Shown: positions 48,176 to 60,887 of the stretch, piece by piece | Layout of the letters: each line of letters starts with the position of its first letter | Numbering within the stretch: position 1 is the first letter of the stretch | Assembly: GCA_028564675.1 (NCBI GenBank) | Contig: JAOVVO010000416.1 | Location: 1-64,000, forward strand | DNA length: 64,000 nt | Reading direction: 5' to 3' | Source: Onchocerca lupi | Lineage: Eukaryota > Nematoda > Chromadorea > Rhabditida > Onchocercidae | Program-made: the position numbers and the translations under genes | Notes under the pieces: generated by a model | What the model was told of the DNA's origin: nothing | Databases searched by the model: none | What the model saw: the letters and a program-made list of their open reading frames with translations, nothing else

Positions 48176-49825
48176 AAAATAATATAACGATTTATATTTA
48201 ATTCTCGAATAACTTCGAAAATGCTATAGCGTTGGATGTTAATAAAAATTCTTGTATTAGCATAAAGTTTTTCAATTCCATACTTTCCCAGAAGAAGATC
48301 AAGTCTAATTTCAAATTTTAACTAAATCACTAAGGAAAAAGGAAAACTTAAAAAAAAAAACTTATCATTTATCAGTGGTTGAAACAAAAAACACATCAAT
48401 CTTAAATGCTAAAAAAAATACGAAATGAAGGATCAAATTTGCTAATAGATGGTGGTTATCCAGGTTTATACAAAGAAATTGTACGCTTTGCTGGAAAATA
48501 AACAGGGTGTGACCTTTTTTTTAGCATGGCGACATTTAAAATATTTCATTTTCTCTTCTTCCTCCATCTAATTTTTATCCTTTTTATCGAATTTTAATTA
48601 TTTGAATACTTTTTTCAGAATTTTTTTTCTTCGTTATCGGAATTTAATATTTCATAAATTATCCATTCTTTTGGATAAGCAAATCTTTCGCTATAAATTA
48701 TTCACTCATCTAAAGATAAGGATTTTTTATTGTACCATTATTCATTTTTCTGGTAAAAATTTTTTGTTTCATGTTATTTTTCTGGATAAAGAATTATCAT
48801 TGTGCATTCTTCTAAGTAAGCAATTTTTTCGCTAGCTTATCTTCATCCTCTTTAGTTTTTATTTTTATTTCGTTTTTTTTTGCATTTCTTTATCAATCAA
48901 TTATTTCTGAAATTTTCATTAAAATATTTGTTAAATAAGTTCCGGAAATAATCGATAGCAAAGGATAAGGCGAATAAAATAGTTGTATCTTTTATAAACA
49001 TCCAAAAGCGACGAATAAAATTTGCGCGAAATCTCAAGTACTATAAATAGTAGTAAAATTTTCGGATAGCAAAAATATTTTTGGATAATTTTGTATCTTT
49101 TTGATGCAAAATTATCATTTTTGTAATTCATTTAATAGTACTTGAAATTTCGAATACGACAAATCAAACAATCTAGCAGCTGATTTTTTTCTAAAATTCC
49201 TCTTAAGATAGCTGGAATACGTAATGAAGCTGTTATATTTGGTAAAACGAATGATTTAGAGGAATTGTGGGACGAAACGTCTTCAACCTATTCTCAAACT
49301 TTCAATGAGTATGACGTCTTGTTTGTTTGAATGAAGCATGAACATTGAACGTGAATATTGGAGTATGACGTCCACGTACGTCATTTTTGGTAAGCAGAAT
49401 TGACGCTGTGAGATGAATCAAACGTTGATTAAAAGTATAAGTCTTTCGCTCAAGTGCCATTCATTTTTGCATAATTTTACGTGAGATATTAATGTATTGA
49501 ATCTGATGACGACTATTTAACATTTAATCAACGGAGATAAGATCGATTATTAGTTGTAGTATTATTAAAAATCAAACTAGCTTACTGTATGTATTTCATG
49601 CTCAAAAGATAATTACAAATATCGGAAATTATTTCAGTTAAAAAAAACAATTTCAAATACCGAAAACAATTGCGATTTGAAAATAGCATTATTATCCCAG
49701 TGAGGATTATTACGATTATGATTGTTGATTTTAATGATATTATACTTTCAGGCTTGGATTTCCTGATACCATTGGCTTCAGGTTATATTAGTGCTCATTT
49801 TCCGCTGAATAATGCAATAAAGTAG

Positions 49826-50095
49826 GCCATAATTAAATAGAAACGGTGCATAAATCGTAGCCATAAGTACCATAAGTGTTTGCATTATGGCCATAATTTG
49901 GAATTTATTGAATACTTGTGGCCATAGTTTGAGATCGAGTATTTATGGCCATAGTTTTGGGACTTAATCAAGCACTTATAGCCATAGTCTGGAAGCTTAA
50001 TCGAGTACTTATGGCATGGACTGGGATTTATCAAATACTTGGCCATAAGCTAAAATCTGTCGAGTACTTATAGCCATAATCTAGGACCCTATTGA
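49826..50095. repeat. about 36-bp tandem repeat, seven degenerate copies
   Basis: Recurring unit GAGTACTTATGGCCATAGT followed by TTGGGACTTAATC, with the GGCCATA core in every copy. Units differ in length and by several bases. Confidence 0.8.
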
Positions 50096-50579
50096 GCTAC
50101 CCAATCTTTTGGACAAAAGCATTCATTGTCACAGACAAATATATTATTTGTTAATAATGCAAAATAAATTTTCAATAAAGCAAAATAACTTCCAATCATT
50201 GATCGTATCAAAGTGAAACTAAACATTTTTTTTCTTTTATTAAAATTAAAATCAATAAATCAATAATTTGAAAAATAAAATGAAGAAGGACTTTCCGAAT
50301 TGATGACAACAATCATATAGGCAAAATCTGATTGAAGGGTCATTTGGGAATGACCCCAAGGATATTTATGCGATGTTTCCTATTTTTTCTACTGATCTAT
50401 TTCCTTTCTTTTCTTCAATATTTCTTCTATTTTTATTTCCTATTTTTTTAATGAGCCGATCTTTACAGATTGGTATAAATGAGGAATACTTCTATGAATA
50501 TTTTTGAAGTTATCAAGAATTTCACTTTTGAAAATTGATTGTAAATTAATTTTCTAACTATTAGTTACAAATCGCCTTC

Positions 50580-50900
50580 TAGAGCTGAAGGTACACGTAC
50601 GTCACGTGGAAGGCCATATCCGAACAAGCCATCACACGTATTCAAACATAGGACGAAATTTTTGCATTTTTCCGTTGCTTTAAGTCGGCAAATTCTCAAA
50701 ACGACTAATTGCAGTATTGGGTAAAGTGGATGATGGATGTGGCGTGGGTGGGTACGTAACGTGATAGAATGCGTTGCATGGATGGTATATGCAACATATT
50801 TCCGTTTGAGCGATTATTTCCGTTGATAGCGAAAAAGGTCCGGGAAAAACCGGTAGGATTTCGGGGAATATTCTATCGAGTAAGCATTAAGTGAAGTTAT
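50580..50900 (+). promoter_or_regulatory. GC-richer upstream block of prolyl-tRNA synthetase
   Basis: In a region below 25 percent GC this block stands out with ACACGTACGTCACGTGG (about 50591-50607), GGTACGTAACGTGATAG (about 50750) and TCCGGGAAAAACCGG (about 50839). It ends some 420 bp before the start codon and is followed by an acceptor-like TTACAG at 51300-51305 near the start. No initiation site can be assigned. Confidence 0.4.
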
Positions 50901-51319
50901 TAGAAATGATTTTGTATTGTTAGGCAAAAGTCTGAGAAGTAAAAAAAATTTTTTTTTCGAAAAAAAGAAATTTTTTACTTGAAAAAAAAAAATAAAAGAA
51001 GGAACGGAACGTATTTATCAAAAAATGGCAAAGATTGATGGGATTTTTCCAATATTTACAATGTAGTGAAAAATTGAGAGGATATTTAAATCATTAGAAA
51101 AAGAAATAAATAGCAGTGATTGAGAGATAATTCTGTCATGGAAATCAATATGGAAGATAAGTGAAATATTTCTCATATTAGGGAAAAGATTTATTCGTTT
51201 GATTTATTCGCTTATTCTGGATAAAAGTGACATTTCTTTTATATCTTTTGGATAAAAATTTGATTACATCTACAAGTAGTTTATCATTTTATTTCACAAT
51301 TACAGGTTAAATAATCGCA

Positions 51320-54300
51320 ATGGTATTAGTGAATAATGGAGATGACACATTGGGAATGAAAATTACTTCACAAAAAAATGCCATGCGAAAGCTTGAAAAT
51401 AATCTATCTAAATCTCATGTAAATTATATTTTTTGCAGATTCTATAAATGAAGTAAATTTTTAATAGCATATATTTATTTGGTCACTTTTACCGTAATTA
51501 TTATCATTCACTAGAGAGAGAGATATAGTTTAATATAAATGGATAAGAAAGATAACTATGCAAGAAAAAAAGAAGACTATATAGGATGTATGATTTAGTA
51601 GTTTTAAATTCAGTAGTTTTAGTGGTAAAATTTTCTATTTTCTGGATATAATATTGCTTATACGTAGATTTCAGATAAGTAATACTGCACCTCTGAAAGG
51701 TCGAGGGGATATGAAGAAACAAACTAAATTGGGTATTGAAATATCCAAAGATGAGAATTATTCCGATTGGTATGTTCAGGTTAGTTTTTTTTTTTTTTTC
51801 CGTACCGTATCATACATCAGACATTTTCTTATTTTATATTTTCAAAATGCTTTCAAAATATCAATTTCATATTTATTTTCGAAATAAAATCCTTATTTTA
51901 TGTTTCAAAATATTGTAGTATGAGGCCTATGATAATGGAATATTTTTCTTTAACAATTGATAGATTATTCAGCAGAGGAATGGAAAGCAAAACGTTAATA
52001 AACATGTATTTACATTGCTCGATATACTGTTATTTAAATAACAACAGTATTCATAAAATAGTGCTACTCATATTAAAAGGATATTGAAAATAATCTACTT
52101 CCATATTTCTAAAAAAATGATCCAAATTATTTCTTTTACAAATAAATGAAGAATCTTTCTTTTAGATAATGTTAGATAGGAATGGAATTAATACGAAATT
52201 TGCAAAGCTCATCCAATAATATGAATATGTCAAAACTGAGTTTTAAAATACTTTGAAGTTCATTTAAATGATATGTAAAGAAATCGGTTTTATAAAAAGT
52301 CAATTCCCCGTATATATTCATGTCTTTAGGTTATAACGAAAGCAGAAATGATCGAATATTACGACATTTCTGGTTGTTATGTATTGCGACCGTGGTCATA
52401 CGCTATTTGGGAATTTATTCAGGAATGGTTTGATGGAGAAATTAAGAAACTAGGTGTTAAAAATTGCTATTTTCCATTATTCGTTTCGCAAAGCGCTTTG
52501 GAGAAAGAGAAGACGCACATTAGCGACTTTGCTCCTGAGGTTATCATTGGAAGTTTATTTACTATAAATCTTACTTTTTCAAATGTGGTTATTTCCTGCT
52601 ACATTGTATTTTTATAGGTTGCGTGGATAACGCGAGCAGGGCAATCGGATCTAGCTGAAGCGATTGCAATTCGTCCTACTAGCGAAACAGTAATGTATCC
52701 CAGCTATGCTAAATGGGTACAATCTCATCGCGATCTTCCAATTAAACTCAATCAGTGGTGCAATGTTGTTGTATGTTTTACAATTAACCATCATAAAATA
52801 GAAAGAAAGAAAATTTTTCGTCTTTTCGAAATTGATCACTGCTTTTAAATAGTCAATTTGATTTTTAATTGTATAGTGCAGATATATCGTTTAATTATAT
52901 TTCATATTATCATGAAGAAGGATATTGATGTTTTAGCGTTGGGAATTCAAACATCCAACGCCGTTCTTGAGAACTCGTGAATTTTTGTGGCAAGAAGGTC
53001 ATACTGCATTCCAATCCAAAGATGAAGCAGAAGATGAAGTATTCAAAATACTTGATTTATATGCTCAAATCTATATCGATTTACTGGCCATACCAGTTAT
53101 TAAAGGACGGAAAACTGAGAAAGAGAAGTTCGCTGGTGGAGATTTTACAACTACTGTTGAAGCATATGTGCCTGTCAATGGACGTGGGATACAGGTTATT
53201 GGTTTATCTTTATTCAGATTAGTACTTTATTCATATTCTTTATATATTCAATACTCGGCGATGTAGTAATGTTTTTGTTTATTTGTTTATCTCTTTTTTT
53301 TTATTTTTTTTTTTTTTTTGAGTTTGGTTCCAATTAGAATAAACGAGAATTAGAAGAAGATAAAGTGGTGGATTGCTTTTTTCATCTTTTATTTTTCACA
53401 AATTTGTACTTCAAAAACTTGAAGCTGTTGATGTTTTTATTTTAGGGTGCTACATCGCATCATTTAGGACAGAATTTCTCAAAAATGTTTAACATATCGT
53501 TTGAAGACCCAAATGGTGGCGGAAAAGTTTATGCATGGCAGAATAGTTGGGGTTTATCAACCAGAACAATTGGTGCTCTTGTGATGATACACGGTGATAA
53601 TTGTGGTCTAGTGCTTCCACCTAGAGTAGCTACTATCCAGGTATATCTTACGAATTCAAGCATAGGCTATAGATGAGAAGAAAATTTTTTGTTTTTGTCA
53701 TTCTTAAATGTATTAGAGTTTTATAGATGATTATTGTTCCCGTAGGAATCAACGCTCAAACAAAGGATGAACAAAAAACAGCTCTAATTGAAAAAGCGAA
53801 AGAAATCAATAAGAAGTTAATGGATGCAAGTATACGTGCTGAGCTTGATATAAGGGATCATATATCGCCTGGATGGAAATTCAATCATTGGGAATTGAAA
53901 GGTGTTCCTGTAAGAATTGAAATTGGTCCCAAAGATTTAGCCAGTAACCAGGTATTTCAAATTATTGTTTACTATCAATTTTTTTTTGTTGCAACTTGCA
54001 ACTTTTATATTATTTTCTTGTTTAGGTAACTTGCGTTATCAGATATTCTGGCGAAAAACGAACCATTCCCATCGATGGTCTCGTTTCAAAATGCAAAGAT
54101 ATGCTGGAGGAAATTCACTGTTCCATGTATAATAGGCAGGTTTTTTTTTCAGATTAATTAGTTTGATAAATGATAAATTTCACCATGGAATAAAATTATT
54201 TCGCAATGTGATGAAATATTTTCAGAATATTGGAAGTTCGCGAATCGCACACAAAGATTGTATTGGAATGGAATGACTTTCGAAGTTTTCTAGACCAAAA

Positions 54301-54837
54301 GTTTATTCTGCTTTCACCCTTTTGTGGTCGTATTGAGTGCGAAGATGAAATCAAAAAAGAAAGCATGAGAGATGAGGAAAATGATCCTCAGGCTCCCGCA
54401 ATGGGGGCGAAAACCCTCTGCATTCCGCTTGAACAGGTGAATCGCATAATATTTTCAAGGAATTAACTAAATAACAAGAAATTAATATTTTTGCTGCATA
54501 CTGTTAGTAAATGTTTGAATATGATTGTGAAACTAACACTTGGAAATTGTTTCATGCTTAGTTAAAAAGCTAAAAACCTATAAAGCATAGATCTCAAAAT
54601 GAAAAATTGGCTTTTAAATAAATAAATGAATATAAAATGTAAAATATATAAGTGAAATGTCAATTTCTTTATTTGTATATACAATTGTGGATCATTTGCT
54701 CTTTTTCTTTGTGAAACTCTATAATGACTCTCATAAAATTATCATTTCAGCCCGAAATTCCGCTTCCGACTAACTGTATCAATAAAAATTGTCCAGAAAA
54801 ACCACAGTTTTTTGCACTATTTGGTCGAAGTTACTGA
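51320..54837 (+). CDS. pars-1: cytosolic prolyl-tRNA synthetase
   Basis: Ten exons: 51320-51418, 51675-51779, 52330-52539, 52618-52770, 52937-53194, 53446-53640, 53727-53951, 54026-54135, 54226-54436 and 54751-54837; 550 residues. It is a class II eukaryote/archaeon-type enzyme that charges tRNA-Pro with proline. Seen in order: KKQTKLGIEISK, motif 1 region (CYVLRPWSYAIWEFIQEWF), FAPEVAWITRAG, IRPTSETVMYP, motif 2 (FLRTREFLWQEGHTAF), TSHHLGQNFSKMF, motif 3 (MIHGDNCGLVLPPRVA), the anticodon-binding domain (SPGWKFNHWELKGVPVRIE) and the C-terminal zinc-type domain with CGRIECE and four late Cys, ending in FGRSY. There is no glutamyl-tRNA synthetase or WHEP part, as in nematodes where the two enzymes are separate genes. 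An acceptor (TTACAG) lies 14 nt before the start. Exon 8 must use a GC donor. UTP14 follows on the same strand after 654 bp. Confidence 0.96.
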
Positions 54838-55491
54838 GCAAGATCATGGATCGAGATATCTCAAATTTTAGATTATATGTGATTATTGTTTAATTTTTGG
54901 ATTAATCTGGTCTATGTTGTTGTTTATTGACATTTTGATGATCTGTAATTAAATTATCTTTTCTGTTATATTTTTGTTGACATTTTATACAATCTCTTAG
55001 TTCGGTTTTTGCTAAGTGGAGATGGAAATTCTGATTTACTGGAGAAAAAAGAAAAAACATTTTATCAAAAAAAGAAAAGTAGCTGTTGTAATTTTGAATT
55101 TTTGGAAGGAAAATCTTTTATCATAGCTACCATATAGTTTATCTCTAGTTTATCTCTATCTTTCTGTTGATTTACATCGGTGTATTATGTATGAAGAAAT
55201 AATTAAATGAACTGGGTCAATTTATTTTTGATAATAAATTGTTTGCTTCTGTCATTTTGTGTGGTAATGTTGTTGTCTTCCATCTCAGCATTTTATTGAA
55301 TAGCAAAAATCACAATTGATACTACTGAGTATTATTTATGAAGCAAATTGAGTGGGATACATTATGCAGTAGAGCTATGTTGCAAAACAATTCTTCACTT
55401 TCCAATTCATTTCGGATTTGTGGAGAAGGACTACTGTATCTGTAGATTTTTATTATCTGCATTTTTTTCATTATAGTCTAAACCGACTACG
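54838..55491 (+). other. intercistronic region pars-1 / utp14
   Basis: These 654 bp hold the 3' UTR of the synthetase gene, an AATAAA at 55233-55238 and an acceptor-like TTATAG 15 nt before the UTP14 start. Nothing like a separate strong promoter is visible, so a shared transcript resolved by trans-splicing is possible. Confidence 0.5.
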
Positions 55492-58400
55492 ATGTCAGAC
55501 GTGGAGTCGGATTTTGACGAGGAAGCCCATACGAAGTTGCTGAAGACTATCAACAACTTGGGCAATAATGCTAAGAAAGGACCGTTAATCAGGAAATGTC
55601 AGGAAAAAGTTCGAGTTAAGGAACTTGTTGATCTTATACATTCTACAAGGTTAATTTTTCAAGTTAATTTCCTTTATTTTGTTATTAAAATACTTTTTAT
55701 GCAGTCTGAAGTGATTTTTTATCCAGCCATAGAAGCTAGAAGCTGGTGCTAAGATTAGACGTAAAATACCTTATCTCAAACTTGAAATCCGTAAGGATTC
55801 TTATATTGGTTTAATTAAATTCTTAAAGTTACTTTCTTAATGACAATTTCAGAAATGTTGATGATGTGAAGAAGAAATTGATAGAGAAGAAAAAGAAATC
55901 AAAGAAAGCCGGAAAAGACGAACCGAGAACTTTGCAAGCTCCATCTCACAGACTGGTTCGGGAGAGAATTGAAAGTACCATTGCATACAATGAAATTCGG
56001 TAATATATTTATTTACATTGTCTTTAAATACAATATAATTGAGATATAGAGTGCATGATATGTTTGCAACTGCAAATTGAAGTATTAAAAACAGAATTTT
56101 GGGAATTCTTCAATTGTTATGTCAGGTAAATTAGGGTGATAACTTTATTTAAGAATAAGGAAAAAAAATCCCAACGAATAAAGTGTTATTGCAGAAAGGA
56201 TTTAGAAGAGTGGGCTCCAATTGTTAAAAAGAATCGGCTTGCTGAGCAATTAGTATTCCCACTTTGCAAAGACCCACCGATCCAGCGAACAGCATCGGAT
56301 TTAGTGCTTCTTTTCAAGGTTTGTTAAATTTCTCAATTACCATTTTGCCAGAATCCTTTTTGGCGTGACAGAAAAATTGAAATATATTTGTGATGCATAT
56401 TATACTTCAATAAAAGTACCCAATAATGTCAGTGGAGAAGTATTCTGAGCATATTTTTTCAAATATCATCATCTTAAATTCAAGAAATGATGGCAAATAA
56501 CAGTTTCAAGAATAATCTCTATGCTTGTATATATGAATTTAATTGCAGCCAAGGACACCACTGGAACTAGAATTATCCAAATTATTGAAAACATCAAATA
56601 ATAATCTTCGTGATGGCGAGGAATATACAGAAGCTGAGTTGGAATTAATAAGGGCAATGAGTCTAAAAGAGGTAATTATATTTGAACTTTTGGGCCAATT
56701 ATATAGCTATAATTGGTTTTGCTTTAAAGATCCATTTTTTTTTCTTTAAATAAGCAATCACATACGATATTTGTTTTTGCTTATTTGTTTTGATTTTTTT
56801 TCAGGCAAAAGCAAAGTGGGCTCAGTTGAAAAAAATGCGGGCTTTGGTTGGTTACCGAGAAGCGAAACTGAAACGACAAGCTAAAATAAAAAGCAAAACG
56901 TCAGTTTAATTATAAATATTTGTACTTTTCCTTCTTGCATTCGAATTGCTAGAATGTTAAAAAAATTTTTTTAGAAATTTTCTGATATGGCGTGTTATAG
57001 ATATCATCGACATATGAAACGCCAGAAGAGAAAGAAGTTAATCAGGGAATTTGAAGAAATGATGGCCAAGGATCCAGAAGCTGCCAAAGAGAAACTGGAA
57101 GAAATTGATCGGCAGCGCATCCTGGTATTATAGTTATCTCATTTATTTTGAAAACGAATGGATCAGAAGTTAATAAATTGATGAAAATTCAGAGCAAATA
57201 AGCATATGGTGAAGAATGATCAATGTTACAGGAACGAGCTACCTTAAAGCATCGCAACGGCGGAAAAGGTGTCCAACAGTTGGCAAGATATGCGAATAAA
57301 AATAAAGATTTCAAAAAAATGTACGAAGAGCAAATAAGATTGGGACGAGAACTCGCCGAAAAGCATGGTCGTGAGAAAGATTCAGATTCTGATTCTGAAT
57401 CGGAAAATAGAGATGCAGTAAAACTAACTAGCGCTGAAATGCTTGAGGTGAGATATTTTTATTATGTTGAGAGTCAATTTTTTTGAAGAAAATGACTAAA
57501 TTTTTTGATTTTTTAAATTACAGAGAGCAGCCGAAGTGCTAGAGAAAGAAGAACAGGAAAAGAGATCCACTAAACCAGAATTGAAAGCGAAACTTTACGA
57601 AATGAGAAAACAGGAGCGGGAGACTCTCAGAAGTAGTGCATTGCGGGCCACAGATGCGAAATTCATATCTAATCGAAAGTGTAATATGGTTTGTTTCAAA
57701 TTTATTCTATTTTCAAGTATATTTTTAAGTGTTATGAATTATTCTGTAGTTCGAAATTATCTTTCTGTTCTCACTGAATGTATGTGTTTGTGTTTAAGAA
57801 TACTGATGTAGCCGATGAGTCAACTGCTTGCAATGAAAAAGCTGTGGAATTGGAACGGGAACCGGAAGAAACAATAAGAAGTGAAGAGCATTCGAACAAA
57901 GAGCAGAATCAACAAAATATCTCGGAAAACAGTAGGCAAGATGTTGAAAAAAAAGCTAACAAACAATCCGAAAAAGATCTCAAAAATTTGAAAAAGAAGA
58001 AAAGTTCGAAGAAAATGAAGAACAAAGTGCGTTTATCTAATCTTTTTTGTTTGCAAAAATGTACATCAAAAATGAATGATTTTGAATTGTCTCAAACTGA
58101 ATTTTGATTTTGTTGCTATGCTTATATATACTTCTAATGAAAAGAGCGCTGAATATAGTGGTTGCAATATAATGCAACGAATTATCATGATAATTTGTAG
58201 AAAGAAAATACAGCTGCAAAGGACTTGGATATTGATCAGTTATTCGATGAAGCTGAGAAAGAACTTGCTGAAAATGCTCTAAAGGTTCAAATAGTTATAT
58301 AATTTTTTCCTTTAAATGTATTTGGTTCATTTTCACCAATAACTTTTATAAATATTGGCCAATTCGTTTAGTTCAGGATTTTTTGATATTGATCCTCATT

Positions 58401-60212
58401 GGAGTCATACTTCACTAGTGCTTGTTTATAAAAGTACTATCTGTAATTTTTCTGTTCACGGTAAATAAATTTATATATTATCAAATACATTTTTAAATTT
58501 AATTGTACTTAGTGCTTTGATTTGTTGAGATTGTAAGTGGTAAATTTTCTTAACAAATAATGAGCAGATTTACGAAAATATCTAATATATATTAGCTATC
58601 GAAAGTATTGCAATTTTTAGGAGTGTGAACGTCTAAAATTAGAGGACGAAGAAAATAAACGTAATCAGAGACATCCTCCGTCTGGCATTAGATCTATAGT
58701 GATTCCCCAACAAAGTAAGTTTTTTTTTTTTTTGACTATATTTATGCTACAGATTGCTTTCCATTGGAGAATCTGTTCATTGTTTTGCAGAAGAAAAGAA
58801 AGAAATCGCTGCAAAAACAGAAGATACAGTCACAGATATTTCTTTGGATCCAAGGCATTTTTTACAAATCGAAACAATGGCACTTCCACAAGTTTCGGCT
58901 GACTTTGTTGAAACTTTAGAAGATACTAGTCGTAAGTTTTTCATTTTTTGACTGCTTTATTGTTTTTATTAGTTTTTAATGTTCAATTAGCAAAGGATAT
59001 TCACAACTATAGAAATAAGATTGTTTGAAAATTAAGGCAGTCAAAAGATATTGTTTATTTCTAGATCAAACAGATGATCAGGAAGAAATCATAGCCAAGG
59101 CATTCGAGGACGTTGATGTTATTGGTGATTTCGAAGCTGAAAAGGAGGCTGTGGAAGCGGCAGAAAATCCGAAAGATATCGATCTAACGCTTCAAGGATG
59201 GGGTTCGTGGACAGGACCAGGAATAACTGATAGAAAAAAAGACAAGTAAGGTTTTTGCGAAATTCATTCTGATAAACGATTTAAATATTATAATTTGTTT
59301 TTATTATTTTATTTCTTTATTATCCCAATACTTTGTATTTAATAGCTAAATAGATATCGAGGACTTCAGGTTTATAATCAAAATGCCGAAAAAGAAGAGG
59401 AAAGATGCAGGAAAAACAGGTTTGATTATATCAGAAGCAGTAGATCAGTCTATTGAAAAACTCCAACTAAAATCGGTGAGGATTTTTCTTTGCAGTTGAA
59501 TATATAAAGCATGGAAGCTATTCGTGATTTCCAAAGCATAATTTGCGTTGATTTTTTAATCATGGCGCTTCTTGAATTGAGAGTAGTTGTTTATTTAAAT
59601 TAAGAAATAATAATCATGATGAAAAATTTCACTGCAGGAGAAGGAATAGGATGTCTAATGTTATTGCACAAAGAAGCGGTATTCTTGATTATCACACTAC
59701 TTTAATTTACCATTGTTCTGGAATTTCAGATAGCCATAGATAGTACTAATAATCCGGCTGAGTTTTTAGAATTTATATGGATCTTTTATTTGTATAAATT
59801 AGCATAATATCTAATTTAATAGCACAAAATCTAATAGTCGCAAAGTCTTTTTCCTGTTTTAAGAAAACAATGCAAAATATCTTTGATTAATAGTAATACA
59901 ATTATTGAATTTTGATACTAGATAATTAGATGCTCTTATTTCAGGTACCATTCCCTTATACAACTGTTGAGGATTATGAAGCTGTAATACGGCAACCGTT
60001 AGGAAAGGAGTGGAATCCACAAAAAATTCATAGGAAGCTTATTCAACCGCAGATTGTAACAAAAGTATGTTTGTAGTTTTTTCTATTTTTGCTTTGCTTT
60101 TTTATATTAAGGCATTTTGATATTTCTTTTTTTTTTCTTTCAGGCGGGACGAATAATTAAACCATTGGATAAGAGCATATTACACGACGAATCTGAAGAA
60201 GAAAAAATATGA
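55492..60212 (+). CDS. utp14: UTP14, small-subunit processome protein
   Basis: Sixteen phase-consistent exons: 55492-55649, 55853-55999, 56195-56318, 56549-56671, 56805-56899, 57001-57124, 57232-57447, 57524-57688, 57799-58026, 58201-58284, 58621-58714, 58791-58931, 59065-59245, 59370-59475, 59945-60064 and 60144-60212; 724 residues (human UTP14A 771). Landmarks in order: acidic start, DLEEWAPIVKKNRLAEQLVF, PRTPLELELSKLL, LIRAMSLKEAKAKWAQLKKM, REAKLKRQAKIKSKTYHRH, ERATLKHRN, a charged low-complexity middle (DSDSDSESE and a Lys-rich stretch), AKAFEDVDVIGDFEAEKEA, the family signature LTLQGWGSWTGPG, FPYTTVEDYEAVIRQPLG, and GRIIKPLD near the end. UTP14 is a nucleolar component of the U3-containing SSU processome needed for 18S rRNA maturation; in yeast it activates the DEAH helicase Dhr1. 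The start codon follows an acceptor by 15 nt. AATAAA at 60256-60261 lies 44 bp past the stop. Confidence 0.95.
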
Positions 60213-60310
60213 TTCAGAACTATAAATATTCTGTTATTATTGGTAAATTCCTTCAAATAAATTCACAATATCAATATTTTTGTTTACAATTCAATCTGAT
60301 CAAAAAAAAT

Positions 60311-60431
60311 GACAGGTGCAAGAAGTGGCGAGAGATAATCTCGCCGAGGTCTTTCAAGAATCAGTGTTTTTTGTATTTTTTCCATTGCGTTTGCCACTTC
60401 TTAATATCTTCATCGCCTCTCTGTTCCTGTC
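60311..60431. other. nested inverted repeats beyond the UTP14 stop
   Basis: Three nested pairs: GACAGG (60311-60316) with CCTGTC (60426-60431); AAGAAGTGGC (60320-60329) with GCCACTTCTT (60393-60402); and a tight hairpin GGCGAGA-gataa-TCTCGCC (60327-60345). The GC content is well above the surroundings. It may be a structured RNA element or a small foldback sequence; no known RNA family was recognised. Confidence 0.45.
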
Positions 60432-60887
60432 CATTTATTACCAAAATTTTGATAACACTTTTCCATCACATTGAAGATCTCGTTATTTTATTTATGGCTC
60501 TCCGAAAGTTTTGCTAGATATCTCAGTAGCATCGGTGAAATTGAATGTAAGAATCAGCAGTCTTCAGAATATTTATTAAGCTGATTTCAGCGTATCATGA
60601 ACTTTGCACAACTGGTAAGCGCAGAGATGACAATTACATTATTTTTATTTTTTTTTCCGTTTTTACCAAAAGGATGTATTTATTATCTTGAATTGTAGTA
60701 AATAAGATAAAAAAAAAGTCTTGGAAGCAGCAGTTTTGCAGTAATTGATTGTTAATTTGTTTAAGTGAAAGGTAGTATAAAGTTTAATTTCATAACTAAT
60801 AAAGCTATTTTCAAATTTATACATTTCGAAATGATATATGCTATTAGATATTTGTTAAAATATTCTGAGAGATTTTTAATTAACAAA

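Larger units (their letters stand above)
37413..51319. other. 14-kb gene desert
   Basis: Apart from the repeats listed separately, nothing with coding character was found on either strand; the longest open frames are poly-Phe/Lys translations of A/T tracts. A codon-like island of about 40 residues at 49207-49330 and GC-richer patches at 46990-47210, 49300-49440 and 50580-50880 stand out from the background. The last patch is probably the promoter of the prolyl-tRNA synthetase gene. Confidence 0.6.

Noticed and set aside
37413..51319. tRNA, rRNA or spliced-leader RNA genes in the desert
   Set aside because: I looked for tRNA box A/B patterns and SL donor sequences and saw none; a covariance-model scan would settle it.
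60209..60517. 102-residue open frame after UTP14
   Set aside because: It begins within the UTP14 stop region, is Cys/Phe-rich and crosses the nested hairpins; no homology recognised.
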